The notes: generated by a model not told the origin, from the letters alone. Positions 46,852 through 56,354 are shown, counted from the first letter of the stretch. The stretch: 64,000 bases of DNA from Rhodococcus sp. 14-2470-1b (GCF_002259415.1 NZ_NPFY01000009.1:1-64000); one strand, 5' to 3'. Made by a program: numbers and translations.

Positions 46852-47919
46852 ATGAACTCGCTCGACCCGTCTGCATCGAAGTACCAAGTTCCGACGTTCG
46901 GTTTGTGGTACGACTTCCGCAACCCACAGCGGTGGCGTCGCCCCCTCGGCTCTCTCTATCGAGAATCGGTGGATCAGGTCGTCTGGGCCGAATCGCTCGG
47001 TTTCGGATCTGCGTGGTTGAGCGAGCATCATTTCGCCGAGGACGACTACGCAGCGTCTCCCCTGGTCGTTGCTGCCGCCATCGGTGCCCGCACGACAACC
47101 ATGCGTATCGGCACCAACATCATCGTTGCCGGACTGCATGAACCCATTCGCCTCGCCGAGGATGCCGCCGCACTGTCTTTCCTCACCGACAATCGCTTCG
47201 AACTGGGTCTCGGACTCGGCTACCACGAGAAAGAGTTCGCGGCGTTCGGTCGGAAGGTCAAGCAGCGTCCCAGTCTGCTCGAAGACGCCATCGCAGTCAT
47301 TCGACACGCGTGGTCTGGATCCGGTGAAGCGTACGAGGGAAAGCGGTTCTCGGTCCCTGCGCTTCCGATAACCCCTTTGCCCGAAGTGGCCCCGCGCCTC
47401 CTGATCGGCGCCCAATCGCCCATTGGCATCGACCGGGCTGCGCGCCTCGCCGATGGCGTGATCACCCTGCAGAATGCGCATTTCACGAACTACCAAGAAT
47501 CGATCACCAAGCACGGCAAGAACCTGGACGACGCGCGTATCTACGCCAGTCAATGGGCCGTCGTGGCCGAGGATCCCGAGCGCGAGTGGGCAAGAATCGG
47601 GGAGCACGCGCTCTATCAGATGAACAAGTACATCGAATGGGGTTCGTTCGAAGGACCCGATCAGCCCTCATCGTTCGACAATCCGCAGCACCTGTTGGAC
47701 GCCGGCGCATACAAACTCATGGATGCATCCATGGCTGTCGATGAATTGGTCGGTATGGCAACGGAATTCCCCCAAATCCGCGACTTCCACTACTGGGCTC
47801 AGCTTCCCGGCGAGTCGGTCGAATCGGGTTCAGCGCGCATTCAATACATCGCCGACAAGGTCATACCGGACGTCACTCGCAAACTGACCCGCGCTCCGGC
47901 GGAGTCAGTGTCGAGTTGA
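46852..47919 (+). CDS. LLM class flavin-dependent oxidoreductase
   Basis: The protein is about 355 residues with the luciferase-like TIM-barrel pattern: FGLWYDFRNPQRW, GFGSAWLSEHHFAEDDY, TTTMRIGTNIIVAGLHEP and NRFELGLGLGYHEKEF. Such enzymes use FMNH2 or F420. The ATG pair at 46849 and 46852 follows GGAGG; I choose the second for spacing. It ends the BVMO operon. It may be a second monooxygenase or reductase, or a flavin enzyme with a side role; the substrate is unknown. Confidence 0.83.
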   Translation: MNSLDPSASKYQVPTFGLWYDFRNPQRWRRPLGSLYRESVDQVVWAESLGFGSAWLSEHHFAEDDYAASPLVVAAAIGARTTTMRIGTNIIVAGLHEPIRLAEDAAALSFLTDNRFELGLGLGYHEKEFAAFGRKVKQRPSLLEDAIAVIRHAWSGSGEAYEGKRFSVPALPITPLPEVAPRLLIGAQSPIGIDRAARLADGVITLQNAHFTNYQESITKHGKNLDDARIYASQWAVVAEDPEREWARIGEHALYQMNKYIEWGSFEGPDQPSSFDNPQHLLDAGAYKLMDASMAVDELVGMATEFPQIRDFHYWAQLPGESVESGSARIQYIADKVIPDVTRKLTRAPAESVSS

Positions 47920-47967
47920 CCCGGATCCAGACCTCGACACCAGCGGGAATTGGATTCTGAATAGATC

Positions 47968-48001
47968 GCGGGCCAGTGCGAATACAATCGCACTGGCCCG
48001 C
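47968..48001. terminator. Perfect 14-bp hairpin terminator
   Basis: GCGGGCCAGTGCGA (47968-47981) pairs with TCGCACTGGCCCGC (47988-48001) around a 6-nt loop, followed by TATTCT. It separates the convergent LLM and D-2-hydroxyacid dehydrogenase genes and marks the end of two operons. Confidence 0.75.
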
Positions 48002-48041
48002 TATTCTCGTCCAGCCGTCACAGCCCTACCGCAAGCGTGAG

Positions 48042-48977
48042 TCAGTACCCCTTGCCTGCATCCACGATGTTGCGAAGCTTCTCTCCGGAGAAATAGCGCG
48101 TGGCGTTGTCGACCAAGATCTCGATACCTCGCCGCACTGTCCCGTCCGAGGTAGCTCCGTTGTGTGGAGTGACGATTACATTCGGCATGAGCCACAGCGG
48201 AGAGTCGACCGGCAGAGGTTCCACGCGGTGCGCATCCAGACCCGCCCCAGCGAGCCGGCCGTCCGACAACCTGCTGACGAGGGCGTCTTCATCGATGATT
48301 CCACCTCTGGAGACACAGATGACGAACGCGTGTGCCGGTAACGAATCCAGAACAGTAGCGTCGACCAATCCCGCTGTCGCCGGAGTAGCCGGCGCTGCGA
48401 CCACGAGGAAGTCCGCATCGGCGACCACAGAAGCGAGACGATCCGACGTTTCGAGGCGCGTCACGTACGGAATCGAATCGTGCGGACTCCGTGTCACTCC
48501 TACGACCGTCATGTCGAATGCAGCCGCTCGCCGCGCGAGTTCCTTACCTGCTGCGCCCATTCCGATCACCACGACAGTTCGACCGGCCAGTTCTCCGTGC
48601 AGGAAACGGTCCCAGCTTCGCTCTTGTTGTGCTCGAATCCATCTCGTGCAATCTCGGTTCAACATCATCATGAGCATCATCGAATGCTCGGCGAGCGCGA
48701 CACCACCGTTTCCCGCAGCCGACGTCACGGTGACACCGCGCGAGTTCAGCGATCCGATGTCGAATCCGTCGACACCCGCGGTAGCGGTGTGCACCCAGTC
48801 GAGTCGAGGAAACAGATGAAATTCCAACGGTTCGACCACGTTCACGATCGCTTCGACCTGATCGGGCGGCGAGCTGATATCTGCCGCCACGTCGACGAAC
48901 TCCACCGGCGCGTCACCTGCGACGGCACGAACTCTCGCCTCCACCTCGCCGGTGCACGAGACGAACACCGCAGTCAT
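48042..48977 (-). CDS. D-2-hydroxyacid dehydrogenase
   Basis: The 311-residue protein has the Rossmann motif VVVIGMGAAGKELARRA and the catalytic trio: Arg in CVSRGGIIDEDAL, Glu in HRVEPLPVDSPLW, His in VTPHNGATS. Family members reduce hydroxypyruvate, glyoxylate or other 2-oxo acids with NAD(P)H. ATG 48977 overlaps the glycosidase-like gene as ATGA; it is the last gene of the importer operon. With the Hyi-type isomerase and tartronate-semialdehyde-reductase-type enzyme nearby, it suggests a three-carbon hydroxy/keto acid end product. Confidence 0.88.
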   Translation of the reverse strand: MTAVFVSCTGEVEARVRAVAGDAPVEFVDVAADISSPPDQVEAIVNVVEPLEFHLFPRLDWVHTATAGVDGFDIGSLNSRGVTVTSAAGNGGVALAEHSMMLMMMLNRDCTRWIRAQQERSWDRFLHGELAGRTVVVIGMGAAGKELARRAAAFDMTVVGVTRSPHDSIPYVTRLETSDRLASVVADADFLVVAAPATPATAGLVDATVLDSLPAHAFVICVSRGGIIDEDALVSRLSDGRLAGAGLDAHRVEPLPVDSPLWLMPNVIVTPHNGATSDGTVRRGIEILVDNATRYFSGEKLRNIVDAGKGY

Positions 48978-51124
48978 GACTCGACACCCGCCAAGGCTCC
49001 TCGCACGAGCGGACTCGTCCACGCGACTTCGACGACCTCCAGCAGATCGACTCCGGGCACGTCGAAGGTGACCCGGCCGTCAACTGCGTCGACAGACGTG
49101 AACCCGGGCTCTGTCAATGTTCTGACCGACGCGGTTGAAGTATCGGCAGGAAGCGCAATCGAGATTGTCTGAGTTCCGATCGGTGTCGAAGAACGCAACT
49201 GTCCTCGCATGGCTTTCGGGTTGTCCAGGTTCACGATGGACACCGCAACGCCTTCGTCGGACGATCGAACAGCAATGTCCACCAAACCCTGTCCGACCAC
49301 AGTCACCGGTTCGTCACCGTCGAGCAGCCATCGAACCAGACCACCGATGAGTTCCCCGTGGTCCACTTGCAGTGCCTCCCAGAACAGAGCAGGAAGGTCG
49401 AACGCCACGAACGCAGTCCGGCCGCCGTTGTCGTGCTCACCGAGCACTACTGCTGGATCTCGTGGCGCTTCTCGCGGATACACCTCCTCCATCGGGAGAT
49501 CTGGAAAATCGGGAATGAAGCGGAACGGCACCGACGTCCACGACTCTGCCTCCACCGGAACGATCGATGTCCCGCCCAGAATCCTTTCCGTCCCTGCGAA
49601 TGCCGTCGCCGAAGGGTGAGTCGGATCGACGATGGCGGCGTAATTGTTCTGCACCCCAAGTCGAATGTCACCGGTGACTCGCACACCGAGCAATCCAGCG
49701 AGACCGTTCGCGGTTCCATCACTGTCGAGTACTGCTTCGGAGTCCGCCAGCAGGCGCCCGCCGGCGTCCAGGAAGTCGCCTAGTACCGCTATGTGATCCA
49801 CCGACAGGTCAACGCTGCCGGGCACCACGACTACCGTGAACTGGTGAATGCGACGGTCCGTCAGCGCATCTCCGTCGATGTATTCGAACGGGATGCGGGC
49901 CTCCAACAATGCCTGGCACAGGCCGTCTTCGGACGAATCCTCGCTCATGTAGCCACCGGTGGGTGAGTCGGCACCGGCAGGCGTGATCGCGTCGAAGATC
50001 GCGACCCGCGCGGTCGGCGTCTTCGTGCCGTACAACGCCTCGGCCTTCTCGTGTAGTCCGAACGCATGGGCAATGGGTTCGACCCACCGTGCGTCCGGCA
50101 CTCGTGCGTTGAACTTCGTGAACCACGGGGTCGCCCCGTGAACGAATCCGTCGACGATCCAAGCCTGCAATTCCGCACCGGAGGCGACCGAGTCCTTCCA
50201 ACGGTGTTGATGATTCTCCGGTCCCACAGAGCTGATCAGGCTCACGGGTCGATCCGGAAAGACTCCGCGAGCGCGCTTACCCACTCGGCCGGCGGCCCAG
50301 ATTGCCTCTCTCGGAGACCTACCCTGCTTGTCGATGAAGAATGCCGGGTACATTCCTTTCACCAACTCCGAGTTCAGATCCCGAACCATCCGAGCACCAC
50401 GGTTAGGAATGAAACTACTACGAGGATTCACGCTTCGGGTCGCCTCGTCCCACGCGACGATTTGCCGACTGAGTTGGTCCGAGCGCCACGCGAAGTATTC
50501 TGCCCATGCCCGTGTACTTCGATCCGCGCCGACGGGCAGCTGATTTCCCGTCGCGTCGAAGTAGAGCTTGCGAGCCCCCTCACTGTACGAGATCGACGAA
50601 CTTCCCTCCCACCGGTTTGCAAAGACTGCATCGACGTCGTACTCCCGCACGATCTCGCGGGTGATATCGACAATGAATTCGCTGTAGTAGGTGCTGAAAG
50701 GACACGTCAGCCAGATGTCAGGGTATGCCCAGTGCTCCATGGCATTTCCCTCTTCGTCCCGGGCGATCCATTCAGGATGCGCTTCGGCCGCGTCCGCATG
50801 CACAGCGTGCGGGTCTATACGGGCCATGACATTCATGTCCAGACGTCGTGCATCCTCGTTCACCATGCCGAACAGGTCCATGTCGCCGAGAAACTTGCTC
50901 GTGTAATGAAACGGAATCTTCGACGGGTAGTACGCAACGTAACCGCCTGCACTTATGCACGCGCCGGTCGATCGCGTCCGAGTCATGACGTCCACCCAGA
51001 ATTCCCGATCGAAGTGCAGAGGATCGTCTTCGACGAAAGTAAGTTGGGTCCACCGACGAGCACGGCGGTACCACATCCGGGCTTCCTCGCTCGTTGTCTC
51101 ACGACCCGCAGCAGTGATGCTCAA
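48974..51124 (-). CDS. Glycosidase-like protein (GHL6-type TIM barrel with GH42-like C-terminal domains)
   Basis: The 716-residue protein starts at TTG 51124-51122, with AGGAGG 4 nt before it. Residues 1-380 form an alpha-amylase-like barrel (GGYVAYYPSK, MARIDPHAVHADAAEAHPEWIARD, REYDVDAVFANRW with a candidate catalytic Asp). The C-terminal half has a trimerisation/glutaminase-like domain (TVVVVPGSVDLSVDHI, FLDAGGRLLADSE) as in GH42 enzymes. No signal peptide is present. It is encoded between the Opp ATPase and a hydroxyacid dehydrogenase and is paralogous to 59205-61313, but lacks that protein's CxCxxC motif. It probably splits an imported glycoside; no activity is known to me. Confidence 0.8.
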   Translation of the reverse strand: MSITAAGRETTSEEARMWYRRARRWTQLTFVEDDPLHFDREFWVDVMTRTRSTGACISAGGYVAYYPSKIPFHYTSKFLGDMDLFGMVNEDARRLDMNVMARIDPHAVHADAAEAHPEWIARDEEGNAMEHWAYPDIWLTCPFSTYYSEFIVDITREIVREYDVDAVFANRWEGSSSISYSEGARKLYFDATGNQLPVGADRSTRAWAEYFAWRSDQLSRQIVAWDEATRSVNPRSSFIPNRGARMVRDLNSELVKGMYPAFFIDKQGRSPREAIWAAGRVGKRARGVFPDRPVSLISSVGPENHQHRWKDSVASGAELQAWIVDGFVHGATPWFTKFNARVPDARWVEPIAHAFGLHEKAEALYGTKTPTARVAIFDAITPAGADSPTGGYMSEDSSEDGLCQALLEARIPFEYIDGDALTDRRIHQFTVVVVPGSVDLSVDHIAVLGDFLDAGGRLLADSEAVLDSDGTANGLAGLLGVRVTGDIRLGVQNNYAAIVDPTHPSATAFAGTERILGGTSIVPVEAESWTSVPFRFIPDFPDLPMEEVYPREAPRDPAVVLGEHDNGGRTAFVAFDLPALFWEALQVDHGELIGGLVRWLLDGDEPVTVVGQGLVDIAVRSSDEGVAVSIVNLDNPKAMRGQLRSSTPIGTQTISIALPADTSTASVRTLTEPGFTSVDAVDGRVTFDVPGVDLLEVVEVAWTSPLVRGALAGVES

Positions 51125-51182
51125 GATTCCTCCTGGTTGTATTTCTGAAGCCTGATGGCCGGATTCCGAGCCGGCGAGACTC

Positions 51183-52034
51183 TCACGTCGCGGAACCGAC
51201 AGCTGTCGACTGTGCTTTCGACTGGCGTCCTCGGTCGAGCCACGCCGTCCGCCGACGGCGCTGAGTCTGAGGGTCGGCAACAGGCGAAGCAAGGAGCAGT
51301 CGGGACGTGTAGTCATGTTGGGGCCGTTCGGTAACCGCCCGCGTGTCGCCCTGCTCGACGATGTTTCCCCGATACATCACCGCGACGCGGTGGCTGATGT
51401 GGCGGACGACTGCAAGATCGTGCGAGATGAACAGATAACCGACGCCGGTTCGTCGTTGAATGTCGATCAGCAACTCGAGAATCACGGCCTGCGTCGTGAG
51501 ATCGAGCGCCGACACCGGTTCGTCGCAGACGATGAGCTTCGGTCTCAGCGCCAGCGCACGCGCAATTGCGACTCGTTGACGTTGCCCGCCGCTGAACTCA
51601 CGCGGCAACCTGCCCCCCGAGTCCTTCGGCAGGCAGACGCTGTCGAGCAGGTCGCTCACGCGGGTCGCCGCTTCGCGGCGTTGAAGACCCTGGGCAATCA
51701 ACGGTTCAGCCAACGTGTCCGCGATCGTCAGAGACGGACTGAGCGAAGTGTAGGGGTCTTGAAAGATCACCTGCACCGACTTGGCGTGCTCTCGACGTGC
51801 ACGCGCGTTCATCGAGGCTCGAACCAGTTTGCCTTCCACCGAGACAGTTCCACCCGAAGATGGAACAAGGCCCAGTACCGCCCGACCGATGGTCGTCTTC
51901 CCCGAACCCGACTCGCCCACCAACCCCAGCGTCTCACCTGCACGAACCGACAGGTCGACGCCGTGCACGATCTCCGTGGCTCTACGGCCACGCCCGTAGC
52001 TGATCTGGAGCCCATCGATTTCCAGCAAACTCAC
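51183..52034 (-). CDS. ABC transporter ATP-binding protein, OppF/DppF type
   Basis: The 283-residue protein has Walker A GESGSGKTT, Q-loop VIFQDPYTSLSPSLT, signature FSGGQRQRVAIARAL, Walker B LIVCDEPVSALD and H-loop FISHDLAVV. The C-terminal RPQHDYTSRLLLASP is typical of the Opp/Dpp family. GTG 52034 overlaps the permease-ATPase stop as GTGA. It pairs with the ATPase half of that fusion to form the nucleotide-binding dimer of the importer. Confidence 0.92.
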   Translation of the reverse strand: MSLLEIDGLQISYGRGRRATEIVHGVDLSVRAGETLGLVGESGSGKTTIGRAVLGLVPSSGGTVSVEGKLVRASMNARARREHAKSVQVIFQDPYTSLSPSLTIADTLAEPLIAQGLQRREAATRVSDLLDSVCLPKDSGGRLPREFSGGQRQRVAIARALALRPKLIVCDEPVSALDLTTQAVILELLIDIQRRTGVGYLFISHDLAVVRHISHRVAVMYRGNIVEQGDTRAVTERPQHDYTSRLLLASPVADPQTQRRRRTAWLDRGRQSKAQSTAVGSAT

Positions 52035-53788
52035 AGCGTGGCTCCTGTCTGATTGTCCATCTGACGTACTACGTCGGCGTCGAGAATTGCGTCCAGCAGC
52101 GCACGCGTCTTGGGGTGTTGCGGCGCGTCGAACACGGTCTGCGTCACGCCCTCCTCGACGATCACTCCCGCGTCCATGACCGCAACCCGGTCGCACAGAT
52201 CGGCCACCACGCCGAAATTGTGAGTCACCAACACGATCGCCATGCCCCGCTCCTCCTGCAGCTGTCGCAAGAGCTCGAGGATCTCTGCCTGAACCGTGAC
52301 GTCCAGAGCTGTAGTCGGCTCGTCGGCGATCAGTAGTTCCGGCTCCGGAGCGATCGCTCCCGCGATCAGGACTCGTTGCGCCATGCCACCCGATATCTCA
52401 TGGGGATACGCATCGAATGTTTTTCGAGGATCGACTATTCCGACACGATCGAGTAATTCGAGCGCATACGTTTTCGCATCCGCTCGTGAGCGATCCGAAC
52501 TCGCCCTGATGCCTTCGACCAATTGCTGACCGACGGTGAAGGAGGGGTCGAGGTTACTACGCGGCTCCTGGGCGATATACGCCACCGACCGCCCCAGGAC
52601 CGACGCGCGATCCTGCGACCGGGGCTCCGAGCGCAGTCGCAGATCAAGGGTTCCGCCGGCAATCCGGGCTCCTGCCGGCAGCAGGTCCAGAATCGCGAAC
52701 GCCGTCTGAGACTTCCCGGATCCCGACTCGCCGATCAAGCCGAGCACTTCTCCCTTGGAGACGCTCAACGAGGCGTCGTGCACAACCCGCTTCCATCCAG
52801 TGACAGTGCGGTACTCGACCACGAGACCCTCGAGGGTCATGACCGGCTCGTCTCCGGTCGACTTCGAGATGTTCACCGACAGCTTGGAATGTCCCTCGGC
52901 TGACGGGACTCGCGTCTTGCTGCCTTCGAGTGTGTCTCGAATGCTGTTGCCCAACATGACCAAGGCCGACACCACGACGGCAAGTGCAATTCCCGGCCAT
53001 ACAAGTTGAAGTGGTGCGCGATAGATGTTCGTGAATGCTTCGAGGAGCATCCCACCCCAGCTCGGTGCACCCGCATCACCCAAGCCCAGAAACTCGAGGC
53101 CGGCCTGAAGAGAAATCGCCACTCCTGCCGCGAACGCTGCCTGCACCACGATCGGGCCCCGCACCGAGTACAGAACGTGCCTGGAGACAATTCGCAGGTC
53201 ACTGAGGCCTGATACGCGTGCAGCATCGACGTAGTACTCCTTACGCACCGACATCGTCAGTGCGCGTACCAGCCTGAAGAAGTTGGGAGCCAACAAGATC
53301 CCGAGTGCGACCATGGCAACACGCTGATTGGATCCGACCGTCGCGTACAGCGTGATGAGGACGATGATTCCAGGGACCGCGATGAGTACGTTCGCGATCC
53401 AGGATCCGATCCAGTCAGCTGCGCGTCCGTAGTATCCGGCCAGTAGACCTGTGACCACACCGAGGACTACGGCAACGGTCGTCGCAATCACAGCGGCCAT
53501 CACAGTCGCTCGAGCCGAGTACAACAACCGACTCAGAATGTCCCGCCCACTGCGATCACCGCCGAGCAGATATTCGGCACTCGGAAGCGAGTTGGTGAGT
53601 CGTAGCTGCGTTCCGTCCGGATCGAAGGGCGCCATCAGTGGCGCGAAAATCGCGACGAGAACAACTACGAGAAGAACGACTGCCGATCCAACGGCGACCG
53701 GCCGTCGTGCAAGGTCACGCATGACCCCGGGCTTCGGCGCGCTGGGCTCCGCGCTTGTCGGAGGCAAGACTGCCGGGTTGTCAGACAT
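52031..53788 (-). CDS. Fused ABC transporter permease (OppC type) and ATP-binding protein (OppD type)
   Basis: The 585-residue protein joins a permease (residues 1-290, N-terminal helix then LLGGDRSGRDILSRLLYSARAT, the EAA-like DAARVSGLSDLRIVSRHVL loop, GLEFLGLGDAGAPSWGGML) to an ATPase (about 320-585). The ATPase has Walker A GESGSGKSQ, a variant signature ISGGMAQRVLIAGA, Walker B LLIADEPTTALD and H-loop LVTHNFGVV. This permease-ATPase fusion is found in some actinobacterial Opp/Dpp systems. It overlaps the OppB-type gene by 8 bp and the OppF-type gene by 4 bp. Confidence 0.9.
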   Translation of the reverse strand: MSDNPAVLPPTSAEPSAPKPGVMRDLARRPVAVGSAVVLLVVVLVAIFAPLMAPFDPDGTQLRLTNSLPSAEYLLGGDRSGRDILSRLLYSARATVMAAVIATTVAVVLGVVTGLLAGYYGRAADWIGSWIANVLIAVPGIIVLITLYATVGSNQRVAMVALGILLAPNFFRLVRALTMSVRKEYYVDAARVSGLSDLRIVSRHVLYSVRGPIVVQAAFAAGVAISLQAGLEFLGLGDAGAPSWGGMLLEAFTNIYRAPLQLVWPGIALAVVVSALVMLGNSIRDTLEGSKTRVPSAEGHSKLSVNISKSTGDEPVMTLEGLVVEYRTVTGWKRVVHDASLSVSKGEVLGLIGESGSGKSQTAFAILDLLPAGARIAGGTLDLRLRSEPRSQDRASVLGRSVAYIAQEPRSNLDPSFTVGQQLVEGIRASSDRSRADAKTYALELLDRVGIVDPRKTFDAYPHEISGGMAQRVLIAGAIAPEPELLIADEPTTALDVTVQAEILELLRQLQEERGMAIVLVTHNFGVVADLCDRVAVMDAGVIVEEGVTQTVFDAPQHPKTRALLDAILDADVVRQMDNQTGATL

Positions 53789-54728
53789 CGATGCGAACCT
53801 TCGGATTCAGGACACCCTGCAGGATGTCGACCAACAGATTGACGAACACCACTACGAGAACCGTGAAAGCAACGGTGCCCATGACTACCGGAATGTCACC
53901 TCGGAGGGCGGCGCTACTGGCCAGAACTCCGATACCGGGTAGTGCGAAGACTCTTTCGATGATGATGACGCCACCGAGCATTCCGATCAGCTGCAGAGAC
54001 AGAACAGTCAGGGCCGGGCCCGCAGCATTGCGCAGAGCATGCCGATAGAAGATCGAGCGCGGCGAAATACCTCGGCTGCGAAGTGTGCGAATGTAATCCA
54101 GACGCAGCACGTCGAGCATGGATCCGCGGATCTGCTGAGAAACGGCACCGATTCCGCCGATTGCGAGCGCAAGCGCCGGCAGCGTGGCTGTACCCAACCA
54201 TCCCCACACCGACTCACTCAGCGGGACATAACCGGTGGGAGGAAAAACCTTCGGCATCGGGATGGCGATAAGAAGTACCAACACGAGCGCAATCCAATAG
54301 CTGGGCAACGCAAAGCCGACTACCGACACCATTTGTACTGCGCTGTCGACCTTCCCACCACGGCGCGCCGCCAACACTCCGGCAGCCACGCTGACGATGA
54401 CAATGAGCAACATCGCGAACACCACGAGGGACACGGTCACGGGGACGCGGGTAGCGAGCGCTCCCCACACCTGTTCCCCCGTGAAGTAGCTGCTTCCGAG
54501 GTCACCCCCAAGTGCCGAGGTGAGCCAGTCGAAATACTGAATCGGGAGGGCCCGGTCGAGCCCGAGTTCTGATTGTTTGGCGGCAATCTGGTCGGCGGTC
54601 GCATTCTCGCCGAGGATGTTCGCTGCGATGTTCGAGCCACTTGCGAACACCATCGCGAAGGTAATTGCGGTGACGATGAGGACGAGAGCTACTCCCGTCG
54701 CAATTCGTCGCGCTACGAAGGAGAGCAT
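53781..54728 (-). CDS. ABC transporter permease, OppB/DppB type
   Basis: The 315-residue protein has about six membrane helices. The N-terminal helix ARRIATGVALVLIVTAITFAM, the periplasmic DWLTSALGGDLGSSYF, the coupling loop LDYIRTLRSRGISPRSIFYRHALRN and ERVFALPGIGVLASSA are standard for OppB. It forms the channel with the permease half of the fusion protein. ATG 54728 is family-consistent; the open frame before it is non-coding. It follows the binding protein gene by 28 bp. Confidence 0.9.
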   Translation of the reverse strand: MLSFVARRIATGVALVLIVTAITFAMVFASGSNIAANILGENATADQIAAKQSELGLDRALPIQYFDWLTSALGGDLGSSYFTGEQVWGALATRVPVTVSLVVFAMLLIVIVSVAAGVLAARRGGKVDSAVQMVSVVGFALPSYWIALVLVLLIAIPMPKVFPPTGYVPLSESVWGWLGTATLPALALAIGGIGAVSQQIRGSMLDVLRLDYIRTLRSRGISPRSIFYRHALRNAAGPALTVLSLQLIGMLGGVIIIERVFALPGIGVLASSAALRGDIPVVMGTVAFTVLVVVFVNLLVDILQGVLNPKVRIDV

Positions 54729-54756
54729 GTGCAAACCCCTGACTGAGTGATGGTCG

Positions 54757-56268
54757 TCATCGGGCGGAGCGCCCGTAGTTTTGAATCGGCAGAATATTGA
54801 GCCCCGTCTGAGGCACGACGTCGACAGAGCCGATATGCCCGATGAGCATCGATGAGTTGTACAGCGGCGCGTACCAGGCGTTGTCGAACAGGTAACGGCC
54901 GACTTCCTCTTCAGCAGTCTCGCGCTCGTCCGGTTTTGCGAAACGTACTGCGTCCAGAAGTGCATCGAGCTCAGGAGTCTCGGTGCCGAATGGATTCATC
55001 GGTGCATCCGGGAAGACATGACGGGTGAAATCCATCCAAGGTGCGTCCTGGGTGAACCGATACGGGGACGCCGCATAGCTGCGCTCGTAGAGAAGGCTGT
55101 TCACCTGATCGGCCGGGACAGCATCGAATCGAGCGGAGATACCTATCTGGGACAACGAATCTCTGATCACCGGCTCGAGGTACGAAATGACACCCACCGA
55201 CGGCATCGTGAGCCTGAATCCGTCTGCATACCCGGCCTCGGCCATCAGTGCACGGGCCCGGTCGGGGTCATACGTGTACTCAGAACCGTCGACGTAGGCA
55301 GACGCAGTCTCTTGAAACACCTGGCTGTTCGGTTCGACCGTATCGAGCATCAGGTATTGCGCGATCTCGCTTCGATTGAACGACATGTTGATCGCTTGTC
55401 GCACCCGCGGATCGGCCAGCGCAGGAGACACGTCTCCTCCTCTGTCGAGCAACAAAAGCCCCTCCCACGAGGAGGACTGGAGGGTGACGTCGAAGCCGAG
55501 CGTCTCCATTTCAGCGGTGGACTGGGCGTCGATGACAGTGGCATCGACCTGCCCTGATCGCAGTGCGTTGATCCTCGCCGTCGGGTCGAGCAAGATCTTG
55601 AGCACGATTTCGTCGTAGGGCCACGCTTCGGGGTTCCAGTACGACGGGTTTCTCACGTAGGTGTATTCGACTCCGACAACGGTCCGCGCTGCATCCAGGG
55701 TGTATGCACCCGATTCTGCAGGTTCCAGAGCCAGATTGGGGTTTCCGAACTCCGCCGGATTGGCGACCGCGCCCGCTGCAGACGACAACGCGTACACGAG
55801 GCCGGGATCCGGCTCTGTCATCGTCAACACGACCTCGAGATCGGTCGGAGCCTCGATGGAGTCGACGTCCGCGAGGTAGACCGCGTCGGGGCCACCACCG
55901 TTGCGAAATCTGTCCATGCTCTGGACGACGCTCGCGCCGGTGATCGGCGTGCCGTCGGCAAACAAGAGTCCCTCTCGTAGAGTGAGAGTCAGAATCGTCG
56001 ACGTGTCGTCGTAGGAGAAGTCCGCCATGTTCGGAACGATCTCGCCGTCGGGAGCTCTCAGCAAGAGCGTGTCGTATACAGGCGCCCAGAACTGCACCGC
56101 TGTGCCAGGACTACTTTTCAGACCTGTCGGATCGAACGAGCCGGACTCGGCGGTAACCCCGACAGTCAGACGCGAGTCGTCGGAATCCCCGCCGGTTCGG
56201 TCCGGTGCGCCGCACGCCGCCAAGGCCACGGCACAGGCGACGGCGAGTGCGATTTTCCGTATTGACAT
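54757..56268 (-). CDS. ABC transporter substrate-binding lipoprotein (family 5)
   Basis: The 503-residue protein starts with a lipoprotein signal (IRKIALAVACAVALAAC, lipid-modified Cys19) and has family 5 motifs: TLTLREGLLFADGTPITGASV, VRQAINMSFNRSEIAQY and the C-terminal NPFGTETPELDALL region. It captures an oligopeptide, oligosaccharide or similar ligand outside the cell. It is the first gene of the importer operon. Given the glycosidase-like gene in the operon, a saccharide or glycoside ligand is more likely than a peptide; that is inference. Its start lies inside a large dyad. Confidence 0.9.
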   Translation of the reverse strand: MSIRKIALAVACAVALAACGAPDRTGGDSDDSRLTVGVTAESGSFDPTGLKSSPGTAVQFWAPVYDTLLLRAPDGEIVPNMADFSYDDTSTILTLTLREGLLFADGTPITGASVVQSMDRFRNGGGPDAVYLADVDSIEAPTDLEVVLTMTEPDPGLVYALSSAAGAVANPAEFGNPNLALEPAESGAYTLDAARTVVGVEYTYVRNPSYWNPEAWPYDEIVLKILLDPTARINALRSGQVDATVIDAQSTAEMETLGFDVTLQSSSWEGLLLLDRGGDVSPALADPRVRQAINMSFNRSEIAQYLMLDTVEPNSQVFQETASAYVDGSEYTYDPDRARALMAEAGYADGFRLTMPSVGVISYLEPVIRDSLSQIGISARFDAVPADQVNSLLYERSYAASPYRFTQDAPWMDFTRHVFPDAPMNPFGTETPELDALLDAVRFAKPDERETAEEEVGRYLFDNAWYAPLYNSSMLIGHIGSVDVVPQTGLNILPIQNYGRSAR

Positions 56269-56273
56269 TGAGC

Positions 56274-56335
56274 ACCTCTATGGGAGTGTGACTTGATCCA
56301 CTCACTGATCAGTCTGTGATTCACACCATAGAGGT
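56274..56335. repeat. Nested inverted repeat before the substrate-binding protein gene
   Basis: ACCTCTATG (56274-56282) pairs with CATAGAGGT (56327-56335); inside, GTGTGA (56285-56290 area) pairs with TCACAC (56321-56326), and the centre holds the palindrome ACTGATCAGT (56304-56313). On the minus strand one arm contains the ribosome site AGAGG of the binding-protein gene. It could be a DNA operator or an mRNA hairpin that hides the ribosome site. Confidence 0.55.
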
Positions 56336-56354
56336 TTTTTGTCAGACAAGTCAA
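56325..56354 (-). promoter_or_regulatory. Promoter of the importer operon with GntR-type operator
   Basis: On the minus strand TTGACT (56354-56349) and TATGGT (56330-56325) are separated by 18 bp. Between them lies the palindrome TTGTCTGACAA (56349-56339), the form of FCD-type GntR operators. A repressor bound there would block RNA polymerase. Near-identical 11-mers occur at 57351 and 58204. Confidence 0.6.

Noticed and set aside
53778-53788. A further copy of the GntR operator (TGTCTGACA) at the start of the permease-ATPase gene
   Set aside because: It lies inside coding overlap and follows from the Met-Ser-Asp codons; position makes a regulatory role unlikely.
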